Below, piece by piece: positions 14,151-21,700 of a stretch of DNA of 21,729 bases. The notes below the pieces were generated by a model that was not told the DNA's origin, did no database searches, and saw only the letters and a program-made list of their open reading frames with translations. The translations under genes were made by a program, and so were the position numbers. Positions within the stretch are counted from its first letter, which is position 1, and the number at the start of each line of letters is the position of its first letter. Source of the stretch: Actinomycetes bacterium. GTDB taxonomy: Bacteria; Actinomycetota; Acidimicrobiia; Acidimicrobiales; Palsa-688. The stretch covers positions 1 through 21,729 of the forward strand of contig JAKABK010000003.1 in NCBI GenBank assembly GCA_021796905.1. The letters run 5' to 3'.

Positions 14151-15515
14151 TCACCGGCCGGAGCCGAGGATCCCCGCGGCTGCAGCCCGCCCCGAGGCGA
14201 CGCACGCCGGGACGCCGACGCCGTCGTAGCTCGCCCCGGCGAGGGTCGCGGCGGGCAGACGGCGGGACAGCTCGGCGCGGATCCCGGCGACCAGACCGGG
14301 GTGGCCGACGCGGTAGCGGGGAAAGGCCTCCGGCCACCGGCTCACCCGGGCCGCGGTGGGCTCACCCCGGGCTCCGAGGGCCGCACGCAGCTCGGCGGCC
14401 AAGCGCTCGACCAGCTCCGAGTCGTCGAGCTGGTCGGCCCGACGGTCTCCTTCCCGGCCGACCGAGACCCTGAGCACCACCTTCCCCGGGACACCCCAGT
14501 GCGCCCATTTCGAGGATCCCATCGAGCAGGCGGTCATCAGCCGGTCCTCTCCCGAGGGGACCAGCAGCCCGTTCACCCCGGTCGGGACCTCCAGGTCACG
14601 TTCGTCCCAGGCGAGGGTCACGAGGGTGACCGAGGTGGCGTCCATCCGGGCCAGACCGGGTGGTGAGAGGGCCCCGAGGGCGCCCGCGGCGATCGGAGCC
14701 GGCACGGCGAGCACTACCCGGTCGAAGTGGCCCGCGCCCTCGACGGCGACGCCCCCGGCAGGCACCCGTTCGACCCGTTCGACCCGCAACCGCTCGAAGC
14801 GGACCCCCGCTTCGCGCAAGCCCTGTTCGAGGCGTTGGACCAGCCGGCCCATTCCCGTCCCGGGCGCGAGGAACAGCGGGCCGGTCCCGGTCCCCGCCGG
14901 CGTCGCGGTCCCCGCCGGGGTGACCGGCATCCGCAGGGCGCGCAGCAGGCTGCGTTCCCGGCGCGCCGCGGCGAGCAGCTGCGGGGCGGTGGCCGCCGCC
15001 GACAGGCCGTCGATCCTGGCGGCGTGGATGCTGCCGAGGAGCGGTTCGACCAGCCGGGTGGCGACCTCCCGCCCGAAGCGGGCGGTGACCAGCTCTCCGA
15101 CGCCGATGTCCTCGCCGAGCGGGGTCGGGGGCAGGACCAGGTCGAGCCCGGCGCGCAACACCCCCGCCGGGGACAGGATGCCGCTGCGCACCACCGGGCC
15201 GAGCCGGCCGGGGACACCGAGCACCAGCCCTTCGGGGAGGGGTCGGAGCCTCCCCCCGACCCATAGCAGCGCCCGTCCGGTGGCGGGAGCGACCAGCTCG
15301 TCAGCGACTCCCAGCTCGGAGCACAGCTGCAGCGCTGCGGGGCTGCGGGTGATGAAGGCGTCCGGGCCCTCGTCGACCGGTACCCCCTCGAAGTCGGTGG
15401 TCCGGATGCGGCCCCCGATCTCGCCCGCCTCGAGCACGGTGACCTCGGATCCGCCGCGTAGCTCCCAGGCTGCCGCGAGCCCAGCGATCCCGGCACCGAC
15501 CACCGCGACCCTCAA
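14151..15515 (-). CDS. hemY: Protoporphyrinogen/coproporphyrinogen III oxidase (HemG/HemY type)
   Basis: This FAD enzyme oxidises the porphyrinogen ring late in heme synthesis; in actinobacteria it normally acts on coproporphyrinogen III. The 454-residue product begins with the dinucleotide motif [17 protein letters not shown]. It then has [49 protein letters not shown], and [15 protein letters not shown] ahead of VILAVP-like VVLAVPAPI. The C-terminal FAD-capping [21 protein letters not shown] completes the family pattern. Start TTG 15515 overlaps the hemE stop as TTGA, with GGAGG about 10 nt upstream inside hemE, so translation is coupled. [14 protein letters not shown] and a duplicated TTCGACCCG are small local repeats. 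Ferrochelatase is not in this window. The choice between coproporphyrin and protoporphyrin routes cannot be made from sequence by eye. Confidence 0.9.
   Translation of the reverse strand: MRVAVVGAGIAGLAAAWELRGGSEVTVLEAGEIGGRIRTTDFEGVPVDEGPDAFITRSPAALQLCSELGVADELVAPATGRALLWVGGRLRPLPEGLVLGVPGRLGPVVRSGILSPAGVLRAGLDLVLPPTPLGEDIGVGELVTARFGREVATRLVEPLLGSIHAARIDGLSAAATAPQLLAAARRERSLLRALRMPVTPAGTATPAGTGTGPLFLAPGTGMGRLVQRLEQGLREAGVRFERLRVERVERVPAGGVAVEGAGHFDRVVLAVPAPIAAGALGALSPPGLARMDATSVTLVTLAWDERDLEVPTGVNGLLVPSGEDRLMTACSMGSSKWAHWGVPGKVVLRVSVGREGDRRADQLDDSELVERLAAELRAALGARGEPTAARVSRWPEAFPRYRVGHPGLVAGIRAELSRRLPAATLAGASYDGVGVPACVASGRAAAAGILGSGR
14765..14782. repeat. Two-copy 9-bp tandem duplication in hemY
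   Basis: CCCGTTCGA occurs at 14765-14773 and 14774-14782. On the minus strand it encodes part of RVERVERV, an in-frame Val-Glu-Arg repeat in a surface-like region of the oxidase. Confidence 0.65.
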
Positions 15516-16555
15516 GCCTGCGCTCCTCCTGCGGTCTCCTCGTGGACCAGCTCGACGAGGCGCTCGAGGACCGCCGGGTCGGTCTCGGGCGCCACCCCGT
15601 GGCCGAGGTTGAACACGTGGCCGGGCGCCCCGGCGACGTCGGCGAGCACCGCCCTGGCCTTGGCGGCCGTCGGCTCCCAGCCCGCGACGCAGACGGCCGG
15701 GTCGAGGTTGCCCTGCAGCGCGGGACCCGGGCCCACCCGCCGGCGGGCGAGGTCGAGGGGGACCCGCCAGTCGACGCCGACCACGTCGGCTCCGGCCTCG
15801 GCGAAAGCGCCGAGCAGCTCGCCGGTGCCGACCCCGAACAGGATCCGGGGAACCCCGGTGTCCCCGATCTCCCCGAGCACCCTCGCCGTGGCCGGGAGCA
15901 CGAAGCGGCGGTAGTCGTCGGGGTCGAGAGCGCCCGCCCAGCTGTCGAAGACCTGCACCGCGGCGGCACCGGCGGCCACCTGGGAGCGCAGCGACGCGAC
16001 CGCGATCGACGCCAAACGGTCGAGCAGCGCACGCCAGGTCCGTGGATCGGAGTGCATCAGCGCCTTGGTCCGCAGGTAGTCCCGCGACGGTCGACCCTCG
16101 ACCAGGTAGCTGGCGACGGTGAACGGTGCCCCGGCGAAGCCGATCAGCGGCACGTCCAGTTCACCGACGAGGATCCGTACCGTCTCGGCCACCCACGGCA
16201 GGTCCTCGTCGGGCTCGAGGGGGCGGAGCCGTTCGAGGTCGGCGGGGGAGTCGAAGCGCTCTTCGACGACCGGCCCCACCCCGGGCACCACGTCGACGCC
16301 GAAGCCGATCGCGGCGACCGGCACCACGATGTCGGAGTAGAGGATCGCCGCGTCGACCCCGTAGCGGCGCACCGGTTGCAGGGTGATCTCGGCGGCGAGC
16401 TCGGGCCGGCGGACCACCTCGAGGATGCTGCCCTCCTTGCGCAGCGCCCGGTACTCGGGAAGGGAACGTCCCGCCTGGCGCATGAACCACACCGGTGTCC
16501 ACGGGACCGGGCGGCTCCTGCACGCGTCGAGGAACACCCGGGACGCTTCGCGCAC
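15512..16555 (-). CDS. hemE: Uroporphyrinogen III decarboxylase
   Basis: This enzyme removes four carboxyl groups from uroporphyrinogen III to give coproporphyrinogen III, without cofactor. The 347-residue product has the normal length. It contains the hallmark [14 protein letters not shown] (substrate-binding Arg), ILYSDIVVP (catalytic Asp), [16 protein letters not shown] (active-site Tyr), [13 protein letters not shown] (Ser position), [22 protein letters not shown] and [14 protein letters not shown] (His). GTG 16555 follows a TAGCGT -10 box by 6 nt, so the transcript is probably leaderless. That box overlaps a perfect 9-bp dyad (16564-16586), a good candidate operator. hemE is first in a two-gene operon with the oxidase, which starts on its stop codon. 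helD runs divergently from about 100 bp away. Confidence 0.96.
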   Translation of the reverse strand: MREASRVFLDACRSRPVPWTPVWFMRQAGRSLPEYRALRKEGSILEVVRRPELAAEITLQPVRRYGVDAAILYSDIVVPVAAIGFGVDVVPGVGPVVEERFDSPADLERLRPLEPDEDLPWVAETVRILVGELDVPLIGFAGAPFTVASYLVEGRPSRDYLRTKALMHSDPRTWRALLDRLASIAVASLRSQVAAGAAAVQVFDSWAGALDPDDYRRFVLPATARVLGEIGDTGVPRILFGVGTGELLGAFAEAGADVVGVDWRVPLDLARRRVGPGPALQGNLDPAVCVAGWEPTAAKARAVLADVAGAPGHVFNLGHGVAPETDPAVLERLVELVHEETAGGAQA

Positions 16556-16561
16556 CGCTCA

Positions 16562-16567
16562 ACGCTA
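16562..16567 (-). promoter_or_regulatory. Candidate -10 element TAGCGT of leaderless hemE
   Basis: On the minus strand TAGCGT (16567 to 16562) ends 6 nt before the hemE GTG. The string TAGCGTTGAGCGGTG is almost identical to that before the GtrA gene at 8790. The box overlaps the left arm of the dyad at 16564-16586. Confidence 0.6.
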
Positions 16568-16586
16568 TCCGGCGCTCCCGGATAGC
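16564..16586. promoter_or_regulatory. Perfect 9-bp dyad over the hemE promoter
   Basis: GCTATCCGG (16564-16572) and CCGGATAGC (16578-16586) are exact reverse complements separated by CGCTC. The left arm shares four bases with the hemE -10 box, so a bound dimeric regulator would block hemE directly. The site also lies 68 bp upstream of helD and could affect both genes. The regulator is unknown. Confidence 0.6.
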
Positions 16587-16653
16587 TGTCCGCCGGCGCC
16601 ACGCGGCTCGCGCTCGGAGCCGGCGGCGTCCGAGGCTTGCGGACGGTGCCGGG

Positions 16654-18921
16654 ATGACGCAACCTGTCATGTTCCCTATGCCCCACCCCGACGTCGCGGC
16701 CGAGCAGGCCCACGTGGACCGCGCCTACGGACGCCTCGAGGAGATGAGGAGCGGCGCCGCAGCGAGGCTCGAGGAGGCCTTCGGCGAGCGGGGTGGCACG
16801 TTCCAGGCGCTCACCGAGCGCGACATCCGGGTCCGTGACAGCCTCGCCCGCCTCGAGCAGCTGCAGATCGGTGGCGAGGCCCTGGTCTTCGGGCGTATCG
16901 ACCGGAGAGGAACAGGACCCGGTGACGGCGAGGTGTTCCACATCGGGCGCCTGGCCGTCTCCGGCACCGACCAGGAGCCGCTGGTCGTCGACTGGCGGGC
17001 GCCGGTCGCCGAGCCGTTCTACCGGGCGACCGGGGCGCTGCCGATGGGACTGAGCCGTCGACGCCACTTCCTCACCGAGGGGCGCCGGGTGCTCGACCTC
17101 GAGGACGAGATGTTCGGGGTGGAAGGCGACGACGACGACGGTGTCGGGCTCGGCCTCTCCGGTCCCCAGGTCCTGCTCTCGGCGCTGCAGCGTTCCCGCA
17201 CCGGTCGCATGCGCGACATCGTCGCCACCGTCCAGCGGGAGCAGGACGAGGTGATCAGGGGGCCGCTCACGGGGATCGTCGTGGTCCAGGGGGGCCCCGG
17301 GACCGGCAAGACCGCTGTCGCCCTGCACCGGGCGGCCTACCTGCTCTACACCCACCGCTTCCCCCTCGAGCGTCAAGGGGTGCTGGTGGTCGGGCCGAAC
17401 CCGACGTTCCTGCGCTACATCGAGCACGTCCTGCCCTCGCTCGGGGAGGCCGGGGTGGAGCGCTCCACGGTGTCGGGGTTGTTCGGGCCGCTCGGCCGGT
17501 TGGCGGGCGACGACCCCGAGGTGGCCCGGTTGAAGGGTGATCCCCGGATGGCCAGGTTCCTGGCACGCGCGCTCGCCGATCGGCAGAGACCGGTCCGCCG
17601 GACGGTCGAGGTGCCCTACGGTCGGTCGATACTCCGGATCACCCCGAGCGGCAGCGAGCAGATAGTGGCGTCCGCCCGCCGGCGCGCCGGTACCCACAAC
17701 TCCCGCCGGCGGGCGGTCGAGACGCTCCTGTGGCGTCAGCTCCTCGACCAGATCGAGCGGCGCCCGACCCTCGGACCGCCGCCGCCAGCTTCGACCCCCG
17801 ATGCCCTTGCCGCCACCTGGGACGAGGGGACCGATCCCCTCCCGGAGCGGACCGAGCTCACCCCAGCCGAGCTCGGCGCCGAGCTGCGCCGAGCCCCGCA
17901 GGTGTCCGAGGCGCTCGAGCGGATGTGGCCGTTGCTCACCCCCCAGGCCTTCCTCCACGACCTGCTCGGCGCCCCCGCACTGATCGACCTGGCCGGTCGG
18001 GGGTTGCTCAGCGACCGGGAGCGGGCGTTGTTGCGCCGCCCGCGCAGCCCCTCGCCGGCGGAGGTCGCCTGGACCGACGCGGACGTGCCGCTCCTCGACG
18101 AGGCCGCGGCGCTGCTCGGCCCGTCCCGCCGACGCCCCGGCACCCCGCCGGCCAGGTCCGGTGGTCCGGGGGGGGTGCGCACCTACGGCCACGTGGTCGT
18201 CGACGAGGCCCAGGACCTCACCCCGATGCAGCTGCGGATGCTCGCCCGCCGGTCGCTGTCGGGTTCGATGACCGTCGTCGGTGACATCGCCCAGGCGACC
18301 GGACCCTGGGCCCCGACCTCCTGGGGCCAGGTCGTCGAGCACCTGCCGGCCCGCCGGGGGTGGCGTCTGGCCGAGCTCAGCGTCAACTACCGCACCCCGG
18401 CGGAGATCATGGTCCTCGCCGGCCGGATCCTCGAGCAGGCGGCTCCGGGGATGCGCCCACCCGAGCCGGCCCGCTCGAGCGGGGAGGAACCGCGCCTGGT
18501 GGCCGTCGAGCGTCCCGCAGGCAGCTCGCTGCCATCCGCCGGGGTGCCGGCCGCGGTCACCGACGCGGTCAGCGCCGAGCTGGGCCGCCTCGGTACGTCG
18601 GGAGGCACCCTCGGGGTGCTGGCCGCCTCGAGCCTGCTGCGCCCGGTCGCCGAGCACCTCGCTGCCGCCGGCGTGGTCTTCGGGGAGGCCGCCGCAGGCG
18701 CCCTCGACGCGCCGGTGTCGCTGCTATCGGTGGCCGACGCCAAGGGCCTCGAGTTCGACGTGGTGGTCGTGGTGGAGCCGAAGCGGATCGTCGCCGAGTC
18801 ACCACAGGGACTGCGGGCGCTGTACGTGGCGGTGACCCGGGCCACCCAGCGCCTGCACGTGGTGCACTCCGAAGGCCTGCCCGAGGCGATGCTCACCGGA
18901 TCGGCCGAGTCCTCGGCCTGA
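16654..18921 (+). CDS. helD: HelD-like UvrD-family helicase/RNA polymerase recycling ATPase
   Basis: HelD proteins use ATP to free stalled RNA polymerase from nucleic acid, and some actinobacterial relatives (HelR) protect it from rifamycins. The 755-residue protein starts with a helical arm (about 8-80). The HelD-specific block VVDWRAPVAEPFYRATGALPMGLSRRRHF and a LEDEMF segment follow. Walker A GGPGTGKT is at 213-220, VVVDEAQDLTPMQ (motif II) at about 514-526, MTVVGDIAQATG, LSVNYRTPAEI, DAKGLEFDVVVVVEP and LYVAVTRATQRLHVVHSEG. This is the classic order for superfamily 1A with an N-terminal clamp arm. ATG 16654 gives the family N-terminus. Many upstream in-frame codons are also open but lie in the hemE promoter region. 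It stands alone between the heme operon and a convergent permease. Whether it is the rifamycin-protecting type cannot be told here. Confidence 0.9.
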   Translation: MTQPVMFPMPHPDVAAEQAHVDRAYGRLEEMRSGAAARLEEAFGERGGTFQALTERDIRVRDSLARLEQLQIGGEALVFGRIDRRGTGPGDGEVFHIGRLAVSGTDQEPLVVDWRAPVAEPFYRATGALPMGLSRRRHFLTEGRRVLDLEDEMFGVEGDDDDGVGLGLSGPQVLLSALQRSRTGRMRDIVATVQREQDEVIRGPLTGIVVVQGGPGTGKTAVALHRAAYLLYTHRFPLERQGVLVVGPNPTFLRYIEHVLPSLGEAGVERSTVSGLFGPLGRLAGDDPEVARLKGDPRMARFLARALADRQRPVRRTVEVPYGRSILRITPSGSEQIVASARRRAGTHNSRRRAVETLLWRQLLDQIERRPTLGPPPPASTPDALAATWDEGTDPLPERTELTPAELGAELRRAPQVSEALERMWPLLTPQAFLHDLLGAPALIDLAGRGLLSDRERALLRRPRSPSPAEVAWTDADVPLLDEAAALLGPSRRRPGTPPARSGGPGGVRTYGHVVVDEAQDLTPMQLRMLARRSLSGSMTVVGDIAQATGPWAPTSWGQVVEHLPARRGWRLAELSVNYRTPAEIMVLAGRILEQAAPGMRPPEPARSSGEEPRLVAVERPAGSSLPSAGVPAAVTDAVSAELGRLGTSGGTLGVLAASSLLRPVAEHLAAAGVVFGEAAAGALDAPVSLLSVADAKGLEFDVVVVVEPKRIVAESPQGLRALYVAVTRATQRLHVVHSEGLPEAMLTGSAESSA

Positions 18922-18965
18922 GCGGCCCGCGCGGACGTCGTCGATCCCCGGCCCGGCCGGCCGCC

Positions 18966-18999
18966 GGTGGCGGTCACGGCCGGGCAGGTGGCGGTCACG
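18966..18999. repeat. 13-bp direct repeat at the helD/permease convergence
   Basis: GGTGGCGGTCACG occurs at 18966-18978 and 18987-18999, a period of 21 bp. The second copy contains the permease stop codon (18997-18995). It looks like a 21-bp duplication that reached the end of the permease gene. It may influence transcription ending between the convergent genes. Confidence 0.65.
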
Positions 19000-20650
19000 C
19001 CCTGGTCGTCTCGGCCTCGACGCTGTCGTCGGCGGGGAGGTGCCGCCACGGCCGGGCGAGGAGGAAGTACGCGCCGCCGACGATGATGATCACGAGCATC
19101 ACCACGAGGGTGATCCAGTCGAAGTTGAACAGCGAGCCGCGGGGGCTGCTCAGCCCGGAGGGGTAGATCACGTTGACGAACATGACCGCCAGGTAAGCGG
19201 CAGCGACGATGCTCACCGGCCATCCCCACGCGCCGAGCTGGAAGCGCCCCTCGGGCTGCCATCCCCTCGCCCGGGCGACCATCGAGCCGATCACGGTGAG
19301 GAGGAACGACAGGTAGATGCCCGACACGCCGAACGACACGAGCGCGGTCAGGGCGTTGACCCCCGTCGGATAGACGAACCACAAGATGTGGATGTCGTGG
19401 CTGGGATTGACGGCGACGAGCAGGGTGAACAGCAACGGGACGACGGTCGCCACCACCACGGCGTTGGCGGGGGTGTGGAAGCGGGTGGAGACCTTCCGAA
19501 CCCAGCCGCTGCCGGGGATCTGGCGGTCGCGTGCGTAGGAGAACGCCAACCGTGAGCCCGCCCCTTGCACCGCGGTCCCGCACGAGAAGAACGCTACGCA
19601 GATGACGAGGAGGAACACGTCCTGCAGCCAGGTCGGTAGCTCGGCGAGGATCACCGGGATGCCGCCGGCGAACGACAGGGCGTCGCCATAGCCCTTCGGC
19701 CCGCTGGGAATGGCGAGCAGGAGCCCGCCGATCAGGACGAACGACGCGATTCCCCCGTAGACCAGGGCGGACCTCATCGCCCGCGGCACCTGGCGTGACG
19801 CCTCCTTGGTCTCCTCGGCGATGTCACCGGCGGACTCGAACCCGTAGAAGATGTAGACGTTGGCCAGCACCGCGACGAGCGCGGCACCGGTCCACCACTT
19901 CCCGCCGAAGCCGACCCCGAGGGTGTTGGTGCGCAGGTCCGCTGCACCGTGGGTCCGGAGCAGGAAACCAAGTCCGTGGTGGAAGCCGGCGATGCCGAGG
20001 GCTATCGCCACCCCGAAGGTGCCGATCGTCTCCACGTAGACCCCGAAGCGGGCGACCTGCCCCATGACCCTCGCTCCGACGGTGTTGAGCGAACCCTGCA
20101 CCAGGATCAGCACGATCGTCACCACCAGGATGGTGGTGTGGGAGCTGGGGTCGAGGTGGGTGCCGGCCACGTTGTCCAACAGCGCGCAGAAGTAGGGGAC
20201 GATCCCGGTGTCGACGCTGGCGACGGTCACGAGCAGGGCGATGCCGTAGATCCATCCGACCCACCATCCCCAGCGCCGACCGACGCTTCGCCGCCCGTAC
20301 TGGTACAGCGCTCCCGAGACCGGATAGGCGCTCCCGAGCTCACCGAAGACGAGAGCAACGAGGAGCATGAAGCCGACCACTATCGGGACCAGCCAGATGT
20401 AGCGGGGTCCACCGGCTCCGGCTCCGAGGACGAACAGCGAATAGACCCCGACCATCGGTGACAGGTAGGAGAAGGCGACGCTGAAGTTGTCGAACAGACC
20501 GAGGACCCGGCTCAGCTCCTGGGTGTAGCCGAGCCGGCCGAGGTGCGCGGCGTCCTCCGCGTCGCTGCTCGCCACCGGCTCGAGATCCTGACCCGACCCG
20601 CTCACGCTGCGAGACCGCCCGTCGCTGCACAACCCATCCCGCATTGACAT
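18995..20650 (-). CDS. APC-superfamily amino acid/amine permease
   Basis: This 551-residue inner-membrane transporter probably exchanges or imports an amino acid or amine using an ion gradient. A cytosolic start of about 45 residues leads to the family signature LGLFDNFSVAFSYLSPMVGVYSLFVLGAGAGGPRYIW, where the unwound first helix binds substrate. FGELGSAYPVSGALYQYG follows, then about 12 membrane helices in all. YGFESAGDIAEETKEASRQVPRAM is the conserved helix-6/loop element and GAGSRLAFSYARDRQIPGSGW the helix-8/9 loop. The set resembles the ACT/GABA-permease-like branch, but the substrate cannot be named. ATG 20650 is the first start; ATG 20644 is two codons later. It diverges from a GntR/FCD regulator, the usual partner. 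If transcription starts in the AT-rich patch near 20830, the mRNA has a structured leader of about 170 nt. Confidence 0.88.
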   Translation of the reverse strand: MSMRDGLCSDGRSRSVSGSGQDLEPVASSDAEDAAHLGRLGYTQELSRVLGLFDNFSVAFSYLSPMVGVYSLFVLGAGAGGPRYIWLVPIVVGFMLLVALVFGELGSAYPVSGALYQYGRRSVGRRWGWWVGWIYGIALLVTVASVDTGIVPYFCALLDNVAGTHLDPSSHTTILVVTIVLILVQGSLNTVGARVMGQVARFGVYVETIGTFGVAIALGIAGFHHGLGFLLRTHGAADLRTNTLGVGFGGKWWTGAALVAVLANVYIFYGFESAGDIAEETKEASRQVPRAMRSALVYGGIASFVLIGGLLLAIPSGPKGYGDALSFAGGIPVILAELPTWLQDVFLLVICVAFFSCGTAVQGAGSRLAFSYARDRQIPGSGWVRKVSTRFHTPANAVVVATVVPLLFTLLVAVNPSHDIHILWFVYPTGVNALTALVSFGVSGIYLSFLLTVIGSMVARARGWQPEGRFQLGAWGWPVSIVAAAYLAVMFVNVIYPSGLSSPRGSLFNFDWITLVVMLVIIIVGGAYFLLARPWRHLPADDSVEAETTRA

Positions 20651-20714
20651 TGACCTGCCATCAGGACCCCTTTCGTCTCGCCCTCGTCTTGCGCTCCAGC
20701 CTCGTCGAGGTGAC

Positions 20715-20758
20715 CGGCGCCTCGCCGGCGTCCGGACCTGACGCCGGCGAGGGCGCCG
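20715..20758. other. Long hairpin in the permease leader region
   Basis: CTCGCCGGCGTC (20721-20732) pairs perfectly with GACGCCGGCGAG (20740-20751) around a 7-nt loop. Beyond it, CGGCGC (20715-20720) pairs with 20752 and 20754-20758 across one bulged G at 20753. The total is an 18-bp stem. It lies 65 nt upstream of the permease start and would form in its mRNA, possibly as an attenuator or stability element, or act as DNA for a regulator. Confidence 0.6.
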
Positions 20759-20767
20759 TGCCGGCCG

Positions 20768-20798
20768 CTCGGGACCGGGCAGCTCGGGACCGGTCCCG
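20768..20798. promoter_or_regulatory. Direct repeat plus 14-bp perfect palindrome
   Basis: CTCGGGACCGG occurs at 20768-20778 and 20783-20793. The second copy merges into the perfect palindrome CGGGACCGGTCCCG (20785-20798). The position between two divergent genes suggests a regulator site. No family assignment is made. Confidence 0.5.
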
Positions 20799-20840
20799 TG
20801 AGTCCCGGGTCCGGCTCATGAACATGAACATCAAAACCAG

Positions 20841-20850
20841 TGTTTTAACA
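20841..20850. promoter_or_regulatory. Candidate GntR operator TGTTTTAACA
   Basis: TGTT/AACA arms with a two-base centre form GT-N4-AC, which fits the general GT-N-AC pattern of GntR-family sites. An overlapping dyad, AAAAC-CAGT-GTTTT, lies at 20833-20846. Both sit in the only AT-rich patch of this intergenic region, 77-86 bp before the GntR start, where the permease promoter would be expected. Confidence 0.45.
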
Positions 20851-20912
20851 GGCAAGCAGACCGGCGATGCGGTGTCAAGGATCACGGTTCGGGCCCGCCA
20901 CGTACCGTGAAG

Positions 20913-20918
20913 TAGCAT
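20913..20918 (+). promoter_or_regulatory. Candidate -10 element TAGCAT of the leaderless GntR gene
   Basis: TAGCAT ends 8 nt before ATG 20927. No Shine-Dalgarno precedes that ATG, and the spacing decides this start over the longer open frame that begins upstream. Confidence 0.55.
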
Positions 20919-20926
20919 CCTCGGCG

Positions 20927-21700
20927 ATGGCGGTGTCAGGGCCGGCGAGGCCACCTGAGCCGACGACGGTGACGGCACGCACCGTGTTCAGCGCGCTCGG
21001 CGACGGCAATCGGGTGGGAGCCGTCGCCCGGCGCCTCGCCGAGGCGATACGGGTCGGGCTGCTCGAGGACGGCGCCCGACTCCCCAACGAGACGGACCTG
21101 GCGGGCCAGCTCGGGGTCGCGCCCGCAACCCTGCGTGACTCCCTTGCCCTGCTGCGAGAAGGGGGTCTGGTCGAGACCAGGCGGGGTCGCGGCGGGGGCA
21201 CCTTCGTGCGCTGCCCGCCCGAGCAGTCCGTGGTGCGCCTGCGAGCCGCGCTCGACGGCTGGTCCCCCCAGGCGCTCCGTGACCTCGGCGACCATCGGGA
21301 AGCGATCGCCGGTGCGGCGGCACGCTTGGCGGCCGAGCGGTCCCTCGAGTCCGACCTGAGGCCGCTGCGTGAGCAGCACGCCCGGCTCCTCGACGCGGCG
21401 ACCCTCGGCGAGCGGCGCCGGGCCGATGCCCGCTTCCACCTGGAGATCGCAGCCGCCTCCCAGTCGGCGCGCCTCACCGAGGAGGAGATGCGACTGTGGG
21501 GGGAGGTAGCCGACCTGGCGTGGCTCCCATTCGACGACGACGACCTGGCGAGGGTGGTTGTCGAGCACCGGGAGATCCTCTGTGCCATCGAGGAGCACCG
21601 CGGTGAGCTCGCAGCGCGGCGGGCCGAGGCGCACGTGCGGACCGAGATGCGCCGCCTTCTCGGGATGCGCCTGCGGAACCGGGGGGCGCGTGTCGGCTGA
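20927..21700 (+). CDS. GntR-family (FadR/FCD) transcriptional regulator
   Basis: This 257-residue cytosolic DNA-binding protein has a winged helix at about 28-96 (VARRLAEAIRVGLLEDGARLPNETDLAGQLGVAPATLRDSLALLREGGLVETRRGRGGGTFV). A helical FCD ligand domain lies at about 105-245. In the latter, RRADARFHLEIAAASQSARL and VVEHREILCAIEEH carry the Asp and His residues that in FCD proteins bind a metal and the carboxylate ligand. ATG 20927 is preferred because of the TAGCAT box 8 nt upstream; the frame is open further upstream but through the likely promoter. It diverges from an APC permease, and candidate operators lie between them, so it probably represses or controls that permease with its substrate as signal. 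The next gene seems to start 11 nt before its stop. Confidence 0.88.
   Translation: MAVSGPARPPEPTTVTARTVFSALGDGNRVGAVARRLAEAIRVGLLEDGARLPNETDLAGQLGVAPATLRDSLALLREGGLVETRRGRGGGTFVRCPPEQSVVRLRAALDGWSPQALRDLGDHREAIAGAAARLAAERSLESDLRPLREQHARLLDAATLGERRRADARFHLEIAAASQSARLTEEEMRLWGEVADLAWLPFDDDDLARVVVEHREILCAIEEHRGELAARRAEAHVRTEMRRLLGMRLRNRGARVG

Noticed and set aside
16144..18657. Open frame of 837 codons on the minus strand, antisense to helD
   Set aside because: It mirrors the codon pattern of a clear HelD gene, has no family motifs and is rich in Gly/Arg/His runs typical of antisense shadows in GC-rich genes. Its last part reads into hemE in another frame.
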